Positions 1 through 12,331 of a stretch of DNA of 64,000 nucleotides are shown one piece after another; within the stretch, counting starts at the first letter, position 1; each line of letters starts with the position of its first letter. The translations under genes and the position numbers were made by a program. Where the stretch lies: positions 1 to 64,000 of the forward strand of contig BBMT01000002.1 in the NCBI GenBank assembly GCA_000755425.1, given 5' to 3'. The notes beneath the pieces were generated by a model. That model had not been told where the DNA came from, made no database searches, and saw only the letters and a program-made list of their open reading frames with translations. The DNA comes from Vibrio maritimus (GTDB taxonomy: Bacteria; Pseudomonadota; Gammaproteobacteria; Enterobacterales; Vibrionaceae).

Positions 1-8
1 CTCCGCCA
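1..8 (+). tRNA. possible 3' end of a tRNA (Ser-like), cut by window edge
   Basis: The first eight bases read as an acceptor-strand end followed by CCA, like the 3' end of tRNA-Ser species whose 5' end begins GGAG. An intrinsic terminator follows ten bases later, which fits a short stable-RNA transcript. Only eight bases are visible, so this is a suggestion from position and sequence, not a proven tRNA. Confidence 0.35.
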
Positions 9-17
9 CTTATACTA

Positions 18-46
18 AGCCCTAGTCGAAAGATAGGGCTTTTTTA
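18..46 (+). terminator. intrinsic terminator of the upstream transcript
   Basis: A seven-base-pair stem (AGCCCTA with TAGGGCT) closes a nine-base loop and is followed by a run of T. It ends whatever transcript enters the window from the left, possibly a tRNA. Confidence 0.75.
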
Positions 47-91
47 CATCTAAAGCTTTTTGAAGTTCAATCATCTGCCATTCAATAGATA

Positions 92-120
92 CAAAAAAGG
101 CGGTATTTCTACCGCCTTTG
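92..120 (-). terminator. intrinsic terminator of lysC
   Basis: The stem AGGCGGTA/TACCGCCT has a four-base loop. On the minus strand it is followed by six T, and it lies just downstream of the restored lysC stop at 136-138. Confidence 0.75.
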
Positions 121-135
121 TTCAATGTTTTCCGG

Positions 136-1483
136 CTATTCGAATAAGTCTTCGTGCAATGCTTTTACTGCATCCTTCGCTTCGCCTTCATCTAGAAGGA
201 AGCAAAGGTTGTGAGGCTTGCGCCATAGCAAATCATGCGGATATTGAAACTGTCTAGAGTATCGAATACTTCTGCTGCCGAGCCTTTGGTTTCGCTCATG
301 TTGTTGCCGATGAGTGCAACTAGGCTGAGCCCTTGTTTGACTTCAACAGTACAAAGTTGCTCTAGCTCTTGCTGTGCTTCAAGTGGGAGTTCTGGTGCGC
401 CGCCACCCGTGTCAGTTTGATCAAGTGTTAGAGAAACACTGACTTCAGAAGTCGTTACTAGGTCAACAGAGATCTTGTGCTTAGCAAGTACAGTGAATAC
501 GTTTGCTAAGAAACCATACGCCTGGAACATTCGAGGGTTACGCAGTGTGACCATAGTTTGGTTGTTACGTAGCGCTAATGCGCGGAACAGAGGTGCACTC
601 TCTACGGTTTGTCTTACCCAAGTGCCGCCTTCTTGTGGTGCTTTAGATGAGCCTACAAAAACTGGGATTTGATGACGTAGTGCAGGTAGTAGTGTTGAAG
701 GGTGCAGGATCTTGGCGCCGAAGTTAGCCATCTCAGACGCTTCACTAAAGCTGATCTCTGGGATTGGACGAGCATTTGGTGCGATGCGTGGGTCAGTCGT
801 GTAGATACCTGGTACATCTGTCCAGATTTCAAGACCTGCAGCTTCTACGGCTTCAGCAATCAGTGCTGCACTGTAATCACTACCACCACGACCTAACGTG
901 GTAGTCTCGCCATCTTCATCTGAGCCGATAAAGCCCTGTGTAATTACAACATGTTGCTTGCAAAGAGGAACCAGCTTCTCGCTAGCAGCTGCTTTGGTTG
1001 CTTCGATGTTTGGCTCTGCCTTTCCGTAGTCACTGTCAGTCTTAAGCGCTTCACGAATATCAAAACGCACTGCATCGATACCACGCTCTTGCATCAAACG
1101 AGTAAGGATGTGCGTGGACATTCGCTCGCCACAGGCCATAGGTGATCGGTAAGCTTTGGAGTCGCCGCAATGCAAGCTGCTTCTGAAAGTGTTGCTACCT
1201 TTTCAATCAAAGCATCAACACGTGCTTCAATAGAGCTGACATCATTGAGCTTTGACATAATATCAGTGTGGATATCGCGAAGCTTGCTAATCAGCTCAGC
1301 ACGACGAGCTTCGTCTTTAACGCCATTTGCGAGCTCAACCAAGATGTTGGTCACGCCTGAGCACGCGCTACTTACTACCAATCTGGTTTGCGGGTTATTT
1401 TCGATGATCTCAGCACAACGGCTCATGGCTTCGAAGTTGGCGACGCTTGTTCCGCCAAATTTAGCTACATTGAATGCGCTCAC
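136..1483 (-). CDS. lysC: lysine-sensitive aspartokinase III, two frameshifts
   Basis: Phosphorylates L-aspartate with ATP, the first committed step to lysine, threonine, methionine and diaminopimelate. The kinase motif KFGGTSV is at residues 8-14, the GRGGSDYSA segment lies mid-protein, and C-terminal ACT-type regulatory sequence ends in the family motif MICYGAS. The start is GTG, with a GGAG Shine-Dalgarno at 1491-1494. The reading frame breaks twice: near 1139 (restoring gives ..HLMACGERMSTH..) and near 214 (restoring gives ..HNLCFLLDEGEAKDAV.. and a TAG stop at 136). The corrected product is 449 residues, the usual length. A lysine riboswitch upstream supports LysC rather than ThrA or MetL. 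A second aspartokinase of a different subfamily lies near 40 kb. Confidence 0.93.
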
Positions 1484-1582
1484 AGTGTTTCTCCAGGACT
1501 TCCAGTTTAAAGTTTAAGGTTGGTAACCCAACATCCGATGTTTGAAGAGAGAAATAGAGCAGAGGAATCTGAATAATTAGAA

Positions 1583-1768
1583 TAGACCTCAGAAGCTCTT
1601 CACCAAATCTTGGTGACAGTTAAAGGGATTCAGCCCATTTAACCGACAAACTAAATCCGACAATTTTAGTTCATCTCGGCACTGCTCCCCATGAGTGAAT
1701 TGTATTGAAGTTGCGGCTTCACAAATCACTTGCCTGGGCAGTGCTCCTCTTCCGCTGTAGCATCGAGA
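1583..1768 (-). promoter_or_regulatory. lysine riboswitch (L box) in the lysC leader
   Basis: On the minus strand the leader carries the conserved L-box blocks in order: AGAGGAGC, the GCCGAGATGAA block, GGGCTGAATCCC, ACTGTCACC and AGAGCTTCTGAGG. These line up with the E. coli lysC riboswitch as I remember it. The element ends about 100 bases before the lysC GTG. No clear poly-T terminator follows, so control is more likely at translation initiation or by Rho. The sequence blocks are seen directly; the mode of control is inferred. Confidence 0.9.
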
Positions 1769-1974
1769 ACGTCAATGAAAACGATTAGCTACAGATAGTG
1801 TGTTTATTCAACGTTTTTGCGTGCCAAAAGTCAATGGATGTTTATGCATTTCACATGAAAAACTTGAGTGGTTGGATGTTGCAAAAATGTTGTTTTTTCG
1901 CCATTGTAGATGATATTAACGTCCAACGTGATGTTTTTCCCAACAACTACAATAACCTAATAGGATAACTGCCC

Positions 1975-3092
1975 ATGACCATTTCAAGCTTTGTGCCCCC
2001 TCATCGAATCCTAATGGGACCTGGCCCATCTGATATTTATCCGCAAGTCTTGCAAGCATTGAGCCGCCCAACAATAGGTCACCTTGATCCACTTTTTATT
2101 GGCATGATGGATGAGTTAAAAGCGCTGCTGAAATACGCATTCCAAACAGAAAATGAATTTACAATCGCGGTTTCTGCTCCTGGTAGTGCGGGCATGGAGA
2201 CCTGTTTTGTAAACTTAGTCGAGCCAGGTGATAAGGTTATCGTGTGCCGCAATGGCGTATTTGGTGAGCGTATGCGCGAGAATGTGGTTCGCTGCGGCGG
2301 TGAAGCGATTGTGGTGGATGATGAGTGGGGAGCACCGGTTTCGGTCTCTAAAGTCGAAACGGTGATGGCTGAGCACCCCGATGCGAAGATTCTAGCATTT
2401 GTACACGCTGAAACATCTACCGGCGCAGTGAGTGATGCTAAGGCGCTAGGTACGCTAGCTAAGCAGCACAACATGCTATCGATTGTGGATGCAGTGACCT
2501 CGCTAGGTGGCGTTCCTCTATTGGTAGACGAATGGCAGTTGGATGCCGTGTACTCAGGTAGCCAGAAGTGCCTCTCTTGTGTTCCTGGTTTGTCACCTGT
2601 AACCCTGTCTCCTGCAGCCATTGAAGTGATTAAGTCCCGACAAGCGCCTGTTCAGAGCTGGTTCTTGGATCAGAGCTTGGTGCTAGGTTATTGGAGCGGG
2701 AGGGTAAGCGCAGTTATCACCACACTGCGCCAGTAAACAGCCTTTACGCGCTTCATGAGTCATTGGTGCTTTTGAAAAACGAAGGCCTAGAGAATGCGTG
2801 GCAGCGCCATCAAGATATGCATATGTTGCTGCGTGAGGGTCTGGAAAACCTTGGTCTGAGCTTTGTGGTTGAAGAGCAAAGTCGTCTGCCGCAACTTAAT
2901 GCCGTCTATCTTCCAGAAGGTGTGGATGATGCCGCAGTAAGGTCGCAGCTTTTAGATGAATACAACCTAGAGATCGGAGCTGGACTTGGTGCGCTCGCTG
3001 GAAAAGCATGGCGTATCGGTTTGATGGGTTATGGCGCGAGAAGAGAGAATGTTGCGCTTTGCTTGAAGGCGCTTGAGACTGTGTTGAAGTAA
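1975..3092 (+). CDS. class V PLP-dependent aminotransferase (alanine/serine-glyoxylate type), frameshift
   Basis: Fold-type I PLP enzyme resembling alanine-glyoxylate and serine-glyoxylate transaminases. Features include the N-terminal GPGPS motif, the IVDAVTSLGG stretch with the pyridine-binding Asp, and SGSQKCLSC with the likely Schiff-base Lys198. The frame breaks at a G run at 2698-2700; one added G restores ..YWSGEGKRSYHHTAPV.. and a 372-residue protein. The gene stands alone between the lysC leader and a terminator. Substrate cannot be settled from sequence: ureidoglycine-glyoxylate aminotransferase (PucG) is a relative, but no purine genes lie nearby. Confidence 0.82.
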
Positions 3093-3110
3093 GCGCTGTT
3101 ATTTAAATAT

Positions 3111-3145
3111 AAAAACCGAGAGTGCTTACCACTCTCGGTTTTTGT
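3111..3145. terminator. bidirectional terminator between aminotransferase and valS
   Basis: The 11-bp stem AACCGAGAGTG/CACTCTCGGTT has A-rich and T-rich flanks and can serve both convergent genes. Confidence 0.8.
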
Positions 3146-3160
3146 TTTGTGAATAGCTAA

Positions 3161-6018
3161 TTAAAGCGCAGCGATAGTTTGCTTTTGCTCTACAAGCTTA
3201 ACTAGCGTCTCTTTGTAACCTTCTAGCTTCTCACGCTCTTTAGCTACAACCGCTTCAGGTGCTTTCGCCACGAAGCCTTCGTTGCCTAGCTTGCCTTCGA
3301 TACGTTTGATTTCGCCTTGAGTCTTAGCGATCTCTTTCGCTAGACGATCCAGCTCAGCATCTTTGTCGATCAGACCTGCCATTGGGATCATCAGCTCAGA
3401 CTTACCAACCAGTGCCGTTGCACATGCTGGCGTCTCTTCGCCTTCAGCCAGAACCTTGATGTCTTCAAGTTTAGCAAGCGAAGCCAGTACCGCTTTGTTT
3501 GCTTCTAGGCGTGCTGCGTCTTTCTCGTCAGCAACTTTCAGCATCACATCCAGACCTTTGCTTGGTGCAATGTCGTATTCTGCACGAAGGTTACGGATGC
3601 TAGTGATGAATGCTTTCACCCACTCGATATCATCAAGCGCTTCTTGGTTGAAGTTAGCTTCTTCAAACTGAGGCAGAGCTTGTAGCATGATCGTGTCGCC
3701 TTCAACACCGTCTACTAACGGCTTCACGCTTTGCCAGATAGTTTCAGTGATGTATGGCAGTACTGGGTGAGCAAGACGAAGTGTCTTCTCAAGTACGGTG
3801 ATCAGCGTGCGACGTGTACCGCGTTGCTGCGCTTCGTTGCCTTTCCATAGAACTGGCTTAGTTAGCTCTAGGTACCAGTCACAGAATTGGTTCCAGATGA
3901 ACTCATAGATAGTGTTCGCTGCCATGTCTAGACGGTAGTTGTCTAGGTGCGCGTTAAACTCTTTTGCTGCTTGCTCGAACTGAGACTCGATCCACTTGTC
4001 TGCTAGTGAGTACTCGATGTCACCTTCGCCGAAGCCACAATCTTGGTCTTCAGTGTTCATCAGTACGTAACGGCTCGCGTTCCACAGCTTGTTACAGAAG
4101 TTACGGTAACCTTCAAGACGCTTCATATCCCAGTTGATATCGCGACCGGTAGACGCCATTGCTGCAAGAGTGAAGCGAAGTGCGTCAGTACCGTAAGGTT
4201 CAATGCCATCTTCGAATGTCTTACGCGTGTTCTTCTCGATCTTCTTCGCTAGTTGAGGCTGCATCATGTTACCAGTGCGCTTCTCAACCAGAGACTCTAG
4301 GTCGATACCATCAATCATATCGATTGGGTCAAGTACGTTACCTTTCGACTTAGACATCTTGTCGCCGTTCTCGTCACGGATTAGACCGGTAACGTAAACC
4401 GTCTTAAATGGTACTTGTGGCTTGCCATTTTCATCTTTACAGAAATGCATGGTCATCATGATCATGCGCGCAACCCAAAAGAAGATAATGTCAAAACCTG
4501 TGACCAGTACGTCTGACGGGTGGAAGGTTTTTAGATCTTCGGTGTTTTCTGGCCAGCCTTGAGTGCCGAATGTCCATAGTGCAGAAGAGAACCAAGTATC
4601 TAGGACATCATCGTCTTGACGCAGTACAACAACTGGAGCCAACCCGTTCTTCTCACGAACTTCTTCTTCAGTGCGACCTACGTATACATTGCCGTCGTTG
4701 TCGTACCATGCAGGGATACGGTGACCCCACCATAGCTGACGAGAGATACACCAGTCTTGAATGTCACGCATCCAAGAGAAGTACATGTTTTCGTATTGCT
4801 TAGGCACGAACTGGATTTCGCCGTCTTCAACGGCTTTGGTTGCTGTTTCAGCAAGAGGGGCAGTGCGAACGTACCATTGGTCGGTTAGCATCGGCTCAAT
4901 AACCACGCCGCCACGGTCACCGTAAGGGACTGTTAGGTCGTGATCTTTGATCTCCTCAAGAAGACCCTGCTCCTCGAATTCTGCCACGATAGCTTTACGA
5001 GCCGCAAAACGCTCCATGCCGTGGTATTTCGCAGGAAGCTCGGTTGCATATGCATCGCTTGCTTCGCCGTTGGTGTTAAATACTTCAGCGGCGTCACGGA
5101 TGTTGGCATCGAAGGTTAGGATGTTGATCATCGGTAGTTGATGACGTTTACCAACCTCGTAGTCATTGAAATCGTGTGCTGGTGTGATTTTCACACAGCC
5201 CGTGCCTTTTTCCATATCGGCATGCTCGTCACCCACGATAGGGATGCGGCGATCAACGATAGGAAGCAGGATTTCTTTACCAATAAGATCTTTGTAGCGA
5301 GGATCTTCTGGGTTTACGGCAACGCCAGTATCACCAAGCATGGTTTCTGGACGTGTTGTCGCAACAACGATGTAGTCTTTGCCTTCAGCGGTCTTAACGC
5401 CATCCGCTAGTGGGTAGCGGAAGTGCACATGTGGCCTTTTTTGTCTTTGTTTTCTACTTCTAGATCTGAGATTGCTGTGTGTAGCTTTGGATCCCAGTTA
5501 ACCAGACGCTTACCGCGGTAGATGAGGTCGTCTTCGTATAGGCGAACAAATACTTCTTGAACGGCGTTAGATAGGCCGTCATCCATAGTAAAGCGCTCAC
5601 GATCCCAGTCTACAGAAGCACCTAGGCGACGAAGCTGTTTAGTGATCGTGCCACCAGACTCGCCTTTCCATTCCCAGATTTTGTCGATGAATGCATCACG
5701 ACCGTAATCGTGCTTTGTTTTGCCTTCTTCAGCAGCGATCTTGCGCTCAACAACCATTTGCGTTGCGATACCAGCGTGGTCGGTACCTACCTGCCAAAGG
5801 GTGTTTTTGCCTTTCATGCGCTCAGCACGGATCAGAGTATCCATGATGGTATCTTGGAAAGCGTGACCCATGTGTAAGCTACCAGTGACGTTCGGTGGCG
5901 GGATCATGATGCTGTATGATTCTTTAGATGTGTCACCGTGTGGCTTAAAGTAGCCTTTCTCTTCCCAAGTCTGGTACAGAGCTTGTTCGATAGATTGTGG
6001 GTTATATGTCTTTTCCAT
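3161..6018 (-). CDS. valS: valyl-tRNA synthetase, frameshift
   Basis: Class I aminoacyl-tRNA synthetase that charges tRNA-Val and edits threonine. The nucleotide-binding HIGH motif appears as HMGH at residues 49-52, KMSKS follows in the catalytic domain, and the C-terminus ends in a charged coiled-coil arm typical of ValRS. One frameshift near 5426 (GG read as G) separates ..DKKGHM from HFRYPLADG..; restoring it gives WHFRYP and 952 residues, the normal size. The gene is essential, so a true break is implausible. holC lies about 100 bases upstream on the same strand, the usual pepA-holC-valS order. Confidence 0.96.
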
Positions 6019-6116
6019 AGCTTTCTTGGATACTTACTTTAATCTGTGAAAGAAATTTGCCAAACCTTATAAATAAACGAGAGTGTGTCGCGCTTACTTA
6101 TAAGGATTGACCTTGA

Positions 6117-6572
6117 TTAGGATTCTGAATGCTGAATCTCAATGGTTTGTAGCTGATAGCCCGCTTGACGGTAAATTTTATACCTTTCTCGCGCAACTTG
6201 CTTAGCTTTTTCTTCGCAAGGGACGAAGTCTACCACTTGACCAAAGGAGTTCGCAAAGGTTGCGTGACTATTGGCCATATTTATTACCAATTGACGGTTC
6301 CAACTGGGTTTAAGCCCTTCAAAACCGATTTCAACAGGTGTGCCATTCTTGGGACCTTCGCCTACCAAATTATGAGCGATGAACTGCTCAGGTGAGACTT
6401 GCCAGAAGAGTTCCGCTACGGCTTCTGCGTGCTGTCTATCGATGCAATTGATGTAGAGTTTGGCACCTTGCCCTACGAAGTGACGACTGAGAAAGTGCAC
6501 ATAAGCAAACCAGCCTTGCTGTGTCGCTTGCTCAGAGTCTTCTCCAATAATGTAAAACGTTGCAGTATTCAT
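6117..6572 (-). CDS. holC: DNA polymerase III chi subunit
   Basis: Small clamp-loader accessory protein that links the psi subunit to single-strand binding protein at the fork. The 151-residue product starts MNTATFYII; an in-frame start 13 codons upstream is possible but overlaps the pepA terminator region and lengthens the N-terminus beyond the family. It sits between pepA and valS, as in many gammaproteobacteria. The frame is intact. Confidence 0.88.
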   Translation of the reverse strand: MNTATFYIIGEDSEQATQQGWFAYVHFLSRHFVGQGAKLYINCIDRQHAEAVAELFWQVSPEQFIAHNLVGEGPKNGTPVEIGFEGLKPSWNRQLVINMANSHATFANSFGQVVDFVPCEEKAKQVARERYKIYRQAGYQLQTIEIQHSES

Positions 6573-6616
6573 ATCGTGACGTCTGTATACAAAGGATTTT
6601 CCCGTGCCCAAAACTA

Positions 6617-6640
6617 AAAAAGGGCCTTGCGGCCCTTTTC
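6617..6640 (-). terminator. terminator after pepA
   Basis: The 9-bp stem AAAAGGGCC/GGCCCTTTT with a four-base loop is followed by T on the minus strand. It lies between pepA and holC, so readthrough or a separate promoter must supply holC. Confidence 0.75.
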
Positions 6641-6644
6641 TTGA

Positions 6645-8152
<1,508 letters not shown>

Positions 8153-8343
8153 GCGTACTCCTACATCCTAAAGACAAATAGAACTAAATGTTAGATAATC
8201 GATTATTAGTGTTTGATATTTATGTGCCAGTTCGGCCTATAATCTAAAGATAAGAATCGATCAAAAAAGTAAAAAATAAAAGGTTTATCCGAAAACTATA
8301 GCGATTCAATCAAAAAAACAAGTTTTGTATAGGTGTTTTCACT

Positions 8344-9461
8344 GTGATTATTGTTAGATATTTGATCAGAGAAACAGTTAAGAGCCAATTAGCTATCTTT
8401 TTAGTGCTCTTTCTCGTGTTTTTCAGTCGTCAATTTATCCAAGTGCTTGCTGATGCGTCAGATGGAGATATTCCTGCCGGATTAATTATGACATTGGCAG
8501 GGATCAGCATGCCAACCATGGGGCTATTAATGTTCCCACTGAGTATCTATATCGGTATCTTGGTGACATTTGGCCGCCTTTACGCCGAAAGTGAAATCAC
8601 GGTCATGAATGCGACCGGTATCGGTAATAAATTTTTGATCCGCGCAGCGATGTCTCTGGCAGTGATTACCACGTCTCTGGCGGCATTTAATGCATTTTGG
8701 CTTGCTCCTTGGACCCAAGAGCAAGAAGTGCAGATTCGTGAGCGCCTGGCCTCGGAAAACTCTGTTGAGCTTATTCAAACTGGTAGCTTCCAGCGCACGC
8801 CAGATGGTTCATCAGTGGTGTTTATCGACGATATTCGGAATCGTAAGCTTGATAATGTGTTTGTTGCGCAGCTTAACCCGAGAGATTCTATGCTACCGAG
8901 TGTGATTGCTGCGAAATCAGGTGAGGTTAAAGAGTTAAGCGATGGTAGGCAAATCATTGCGCTGTACGATGGTACGCGTTATGAAGGAATGCCAACACGT
9001 CTAGAATATATGATAACGGAATTTTCCGAGTATGAAGGAGTGATTGGCCAGCGTGAAGTGCAGCTAGAGGGCGGTCATATATGGCGATTCCGACATCGGA
9101 TCTAATTTCAGATCCCATGCCTAAAGCGCAAGCGGAGCTCCATTGGCGTATTTCTCTTGTTGTCTGTATTCCACTACTAACCATGCTGGTGGTGCCACTT
9201 TCGGCGGTGAACCCAAGGCAAAGTAAATTTGCCAAAATGGGACCGGCAATATTCGTTTATTTTGCTTACTTTATGGCGCTTAGTGCGATGAAATCGGCGC
9301 TAGAAGATGGAGCATTTCCAACCTACATTGGACTGTGGCCCGTGAATTTTGCATTGTTGGTCGCAGCGATTGGCGTGAATACTTGGGATACCGTGCCAGT
9401 AAGACGAGTCAGAGAAAAGTGGCGTCGTAAAAGACGCGGTAAGCCGCAAGAGGTAGCGTAA
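8344..9461 (+). CDS. lptF: LPS export ABC transporter permease LptF, frameshift
   Basis: Inner-membrane permease subunit of LptB2FG, which extracts lipopolysaccharide from the inner membrane. Three N-terminal membrane helices, a periplasmic beta-jellyroll domain and three C-terminal helices are visible. The start is GTG, in the right place for the family N-terminus (IIVRYLIRET). The frame breaks near 9073, where a G run has shortened (restored: LEGGSYMAIPTSDL), giving 372 residues. A TATAAT-like -10 at 8238-8243 may be its promoter, but no good -35 accompanies it. lptG follows two bases after the stop. Confidence 0.93.
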
Positions 9462-9463
9462 AC

Positions 9464-10534
9464 GTGTTTCGAATTTTAGATGTCTATGTTGGCCGAACCA
9501 TTATTACCACTATTTTTCTAGTGCTGTCAGTGTTCGTTGGTTTGTCGGCGGTGATCAAGTTTGTTGAGCAGCTTCGTTCCGTCGGTGAAGGCAGTTATGA
9601 CATGCTGTCGGCGATGTACTTTGTGTTGTTGGGGATGCCGCGCGATATAGAGCTGTTTTTCTCAATGGCCGCACTGCTTGGTTCACTCATTGGCCTGGGT
9701 ATGTTAGCCGGTAGCTCTGAGCTGGTGGTCATGCAGGCTGCGGGCATTTCCAAGATGCGCATCGGCTTTTCAGTGCTGAAAACAGCGGTTCCTTTGATGC
9801 TAGCCGTTATGGCACTTGGAGAATGGGGTGCACCAACCACTCAGCAAATGGCTCGAGATTTGCGTATGCAGGCCATTAGTGGCGGGAGTATTGTCTCGGT
9901 ACGGAACGGAGTTTGGGCGCGAGATGCTAACGACTTTATATTTATCTCCAAGGTCGACGGCGAATCTATTCATGGCTTAAACCTGTGGCGCTTCGATACC
10001 GAAAAGCACTTGGTGACAACGATATACGCTGATCGAGCAGACTATCTTGGTGATAGCCGCTGGCAGATGCATGACATTCAAGTAACAGACATGTCTGACA
10101 ATGTCGTGCTGAGTAAAGTGACTATCGATACTCAAGAGTGGCAAACTTCTTTGGTACCTGACAAGTTATCGATCGTAACGGTTGACCTAAATGAGCTGCC
10201 GCTGAGTGGGCTTTGGGATTACACCCAGTACTTAAAAGATTCGGAGCAAGATGCGTCACGTTATGAGCTGGCTTTCTGGCGTAAGGCAACTCAGCCAATA
10301 TCAGTAGCAGTAATGATGTTGATGGCGCTCTCTTTCGTCTTCGGACCGCTGCGTAGCGTGACCATGGGTGCGCGTATTTTATCGGGTGTAATAGCGGGCT
10401 TTACCTTCTATATTTCTAGCGAGTTCTTTGGTCCGGTGAGTTTGGTGTATGGCATGTCACCACTATTCGGTGCCTTGGGACCGAGCTTGGTGTTTCTCAC
10501 CATTGCATTGTTGTTGTTAAGAAGAAAGTTATAG
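9464..10534 (+). CDS. lptG: LPS export ABC transporter permease LptG
   Basis: Partner of LptF in the LptB2FG extractor, with the same layout of membrane helices around a periplasmic domain. The N-terminus RILDVYVGRTI is typical. The start is GTG, two bases after the lptF stop, so the two are translationally coupled. The frame is intact at 356 residues. The cognate ATPase LptB and the bridge proteins LptA and LptC are encoded at 15-17 kb in this window. Confidence 0.95.
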   Translation: MFRILDVYVGRTIITTIFLVLSVFVGLSAVIKFVEQLRSVGEGSYDMLSAMYFVLLGMPRDIELFFSMAALLGSLIGLGMLAGSSELVVMQAAGISKMRIGFSVLKTAVPLMLAVMALGEWGAPTTQQMARDLRMQAISGGSIVSVRNGVWARDANDFIFISKVDGESIHGLNLWRFDTEKHLVTTIYADRADYLGDSRWQMHDIQVTDMSDNVVLSKVTIDTQEWQTSLVPDKLSIVTVDLNELPLSGLWDYTQYLKDSEQDASRYELAFWRKATQPISVAVMMLMALSFVFGPLRSVTMGARILSGVIAGFTFYISSEFFGPVSLVYGMSPLFGALGPSLVFLTIALLLLRRKL

Positions 10535-10536
10535 AC

Positions 10537-10569
10537 AAAAAAGAAGGCTCCAATGGAGCCTTCTTTTTA
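10537..10569. terminator. bidirectional terminator between lptG and mgtE
   Basis: The stem AGAAGGCTCCA/TGGAGCCTTCT is flanked by A on the left and T on the right. It overlaps the 3' edge of mgtE, so the convergent genes share it. Confidence 0.8.
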
Positions 10570-11924
10570 TGCAATCATGATTGTGGCGAGACCTAAGAAT
10601 ACCGAGAGGCCAACCACGTCGGTGATGGTAGTCAGTGCCATACCACCAGCTAATGCTGGGTCAATGTTCATCTTCTTGAGTAGAATCGGAATGGTAACCC
10701 CTGCAACACCAGCCACAAGCAAGTTGGTCATCATCGCGGCTGAAATAATGCCGCCAAGCATCCAGTCGCCTTTCCAGGCAACAACAATACCGCCGATGAT
10801 CAGCGCCCAAAGGATACCGTTAAGAAAACCGATCGCCGCTTCTTTTAGAAGTAGCTCTCTGCGGTTACTGTCACCAATATGACCCAATGCTAAGCCGCGG
10901 ATCACCAGTGCTACTGTTTGGTTACCAGCGACGCCGCCCATAGAGGGCACTATGGTCATCAATACTGCGATGGCGGCCATTTGCTCGAGAGTCGCCTCGA
11001 ACATGTTAGATACCGAAGCAGCTGCAAGTGCAGCCAGTACATTGGCGCCAAGCCAAACACTGCGTCGTCTTGCTGATTTCACCACAGGGGCGAATGTGTC
11101 CTCGTCATCATCCATACCAGCCATGCTCATCATAGAGTGCTCAGCGTCTTCACGAATGATGTCACTACGTCATCGATGGTGATACGACCGACAAGGTGAT
11201 GGTCACTATCCACTACCGGTGCCGATACCCAGTCACGACGTTCAAACAACGAGGCAACATCGGAGTCACTGGTTTCAACATGGATAGCTTCATCGGCGTC
11301 ATCCATTACGTCACTGACTTTGATATCGGGCTGAGTGGTTAACAAAGTGGTCAAAGAAAGGTGACCAATCAGCATATCTTCTTCATCAATAACGTAGAGC
11401 GCATCGGTGGCTTCTGGAAGCTCGCCTTTCATCCGCAGATAACGCAGAACCACATCGACATCCACATCACCACGAATGGTGATAACGTCGGTATTCATGA
11501 TACCGCCAGCTGTATCCTCAGGATAAGAAAGAGCGGTCTCAACACGCAAGCGATCTGCCGTGTCCATTTGCGACAGGACTTCACGGGAAACATCGTCAGG
11601 AAGACTACGAAGGACATAGGCTACATCATCGGTGTCCATGCCTTCGGTCGCTTCTGCAAGCTTCTCTGGTGCCATTTTGGAGACTAAGGCATCTTTTACA
11701 TCCTCGTTAAGTTCATCGAGGATTTCACCGTAATCTTCAGGGTCGGTTAGTTGCCACAATACCTCACGGCTTTTGCGCGGCGAGGCCTCTAAAAGATGGG
11801 CAATATCTTCAGGCTCCATGTCCTGAAGTTGTCTACGAACGAATACGAAGCGGCCGTTTTCCAGCGCTTCTGTGACTTCTTGGAGGGTTTGGTGAGCTTG
11901 ATCGAATTCTATTTGCTCTGCCAT
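10567..11924 (-). CDS. mgtE: magnesium transporter MgtE, frameshift
   Basis: Mg2+ channel with an N-terminal superhelical MgtE_N domain, a pair of CBS domains (around residues 140-260; both acidic, which fits Mg2+ sensing) and a five-helix membrane domain at the C-terminus. The frame breaks near 11161; restoring one C gives VVTIIREDAEHSMM and a 452-residue protein of standard length. It follows npr after 120 bases that hold a 7-bp inverted repeat, so it may be its own unit rather than part of the rpoN operon. Confidence 0.93.
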
Positions 11925-12047
11925 GGATGCCCCCTACACTCAACTGCTTGTTAATGTACTGAATAGTAGCCTAATTCTGCTTGTTAATTAATAACAAGTT
12001 ATCAATGGCGAGAAAGTTTTTTGTTTGGAGTAGGCTAGGAAAAGAGG

Positions 12048-12323
12048 TTACTCATCTTCGTCGAAACGATGCTCCACTAAGTCACAGACGGCATTGAGCG
12101 CTGCTTCAGCCTGAGAGCCTGTTGCTTTGATGGTGATGTTCTCACCTTGTGCTGACTCAAGCATCAATAATCCCATCACACTATCAGCAGTGGCTTCTTT
12201 TTCTTCGTGGTTGCAGATGGTCACTGTCGCATCAAAGCTCTGCGCTAACTCAACCAGTTTAACCGCTGCGCGGGCGTGTAGACCAAGACGATTGAGGATA
12301 AGCACTGTGCGGGAGTGAGACAT
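12048..12323 (-). CDS. ptsO: nitrogen PTS phosphocarrier NPr (HPr-like)
   Basis: HPr-family phosphocarrier of the regulatory PTS-Ntr chain, passing phosphate from EI-Ntr to EIIA-Ntr. The phosphorylated histidine is His16 in GLHARAA. At 91 residues it matches NPr. It is last in the rpoN-hpf-ptsN-rapZ-npr operon, eight bases after rapZ, which distinguishes it from sugar-PTS HPr. Confidence 0.95.
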   Translation of the reverse strand: MSHSRTVLILNRLGLHARAAVKLVELAQSFDATVTICNHEEKEATADSVMGLLMLESAQGENITIKATGSQAEAALNAVCDLVEHRFDEDE

Positions 12324-12331
12324 TGATGTTC

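Noticed and set aside
2079-2621. Long antisense frames over the aminotransferase, recA, alaS, oadA and other genes
   Set aside because: They are shadows of well-supported genes, with no ribosome site or family resemblance.
11980-11998. Inverted repeat CTTGTTA/TAACAAG between npr and mgtE as a terminator
   Set aside because: The stem is short, AT-rich and has no T run; it remains an unexplained minor palindrome.
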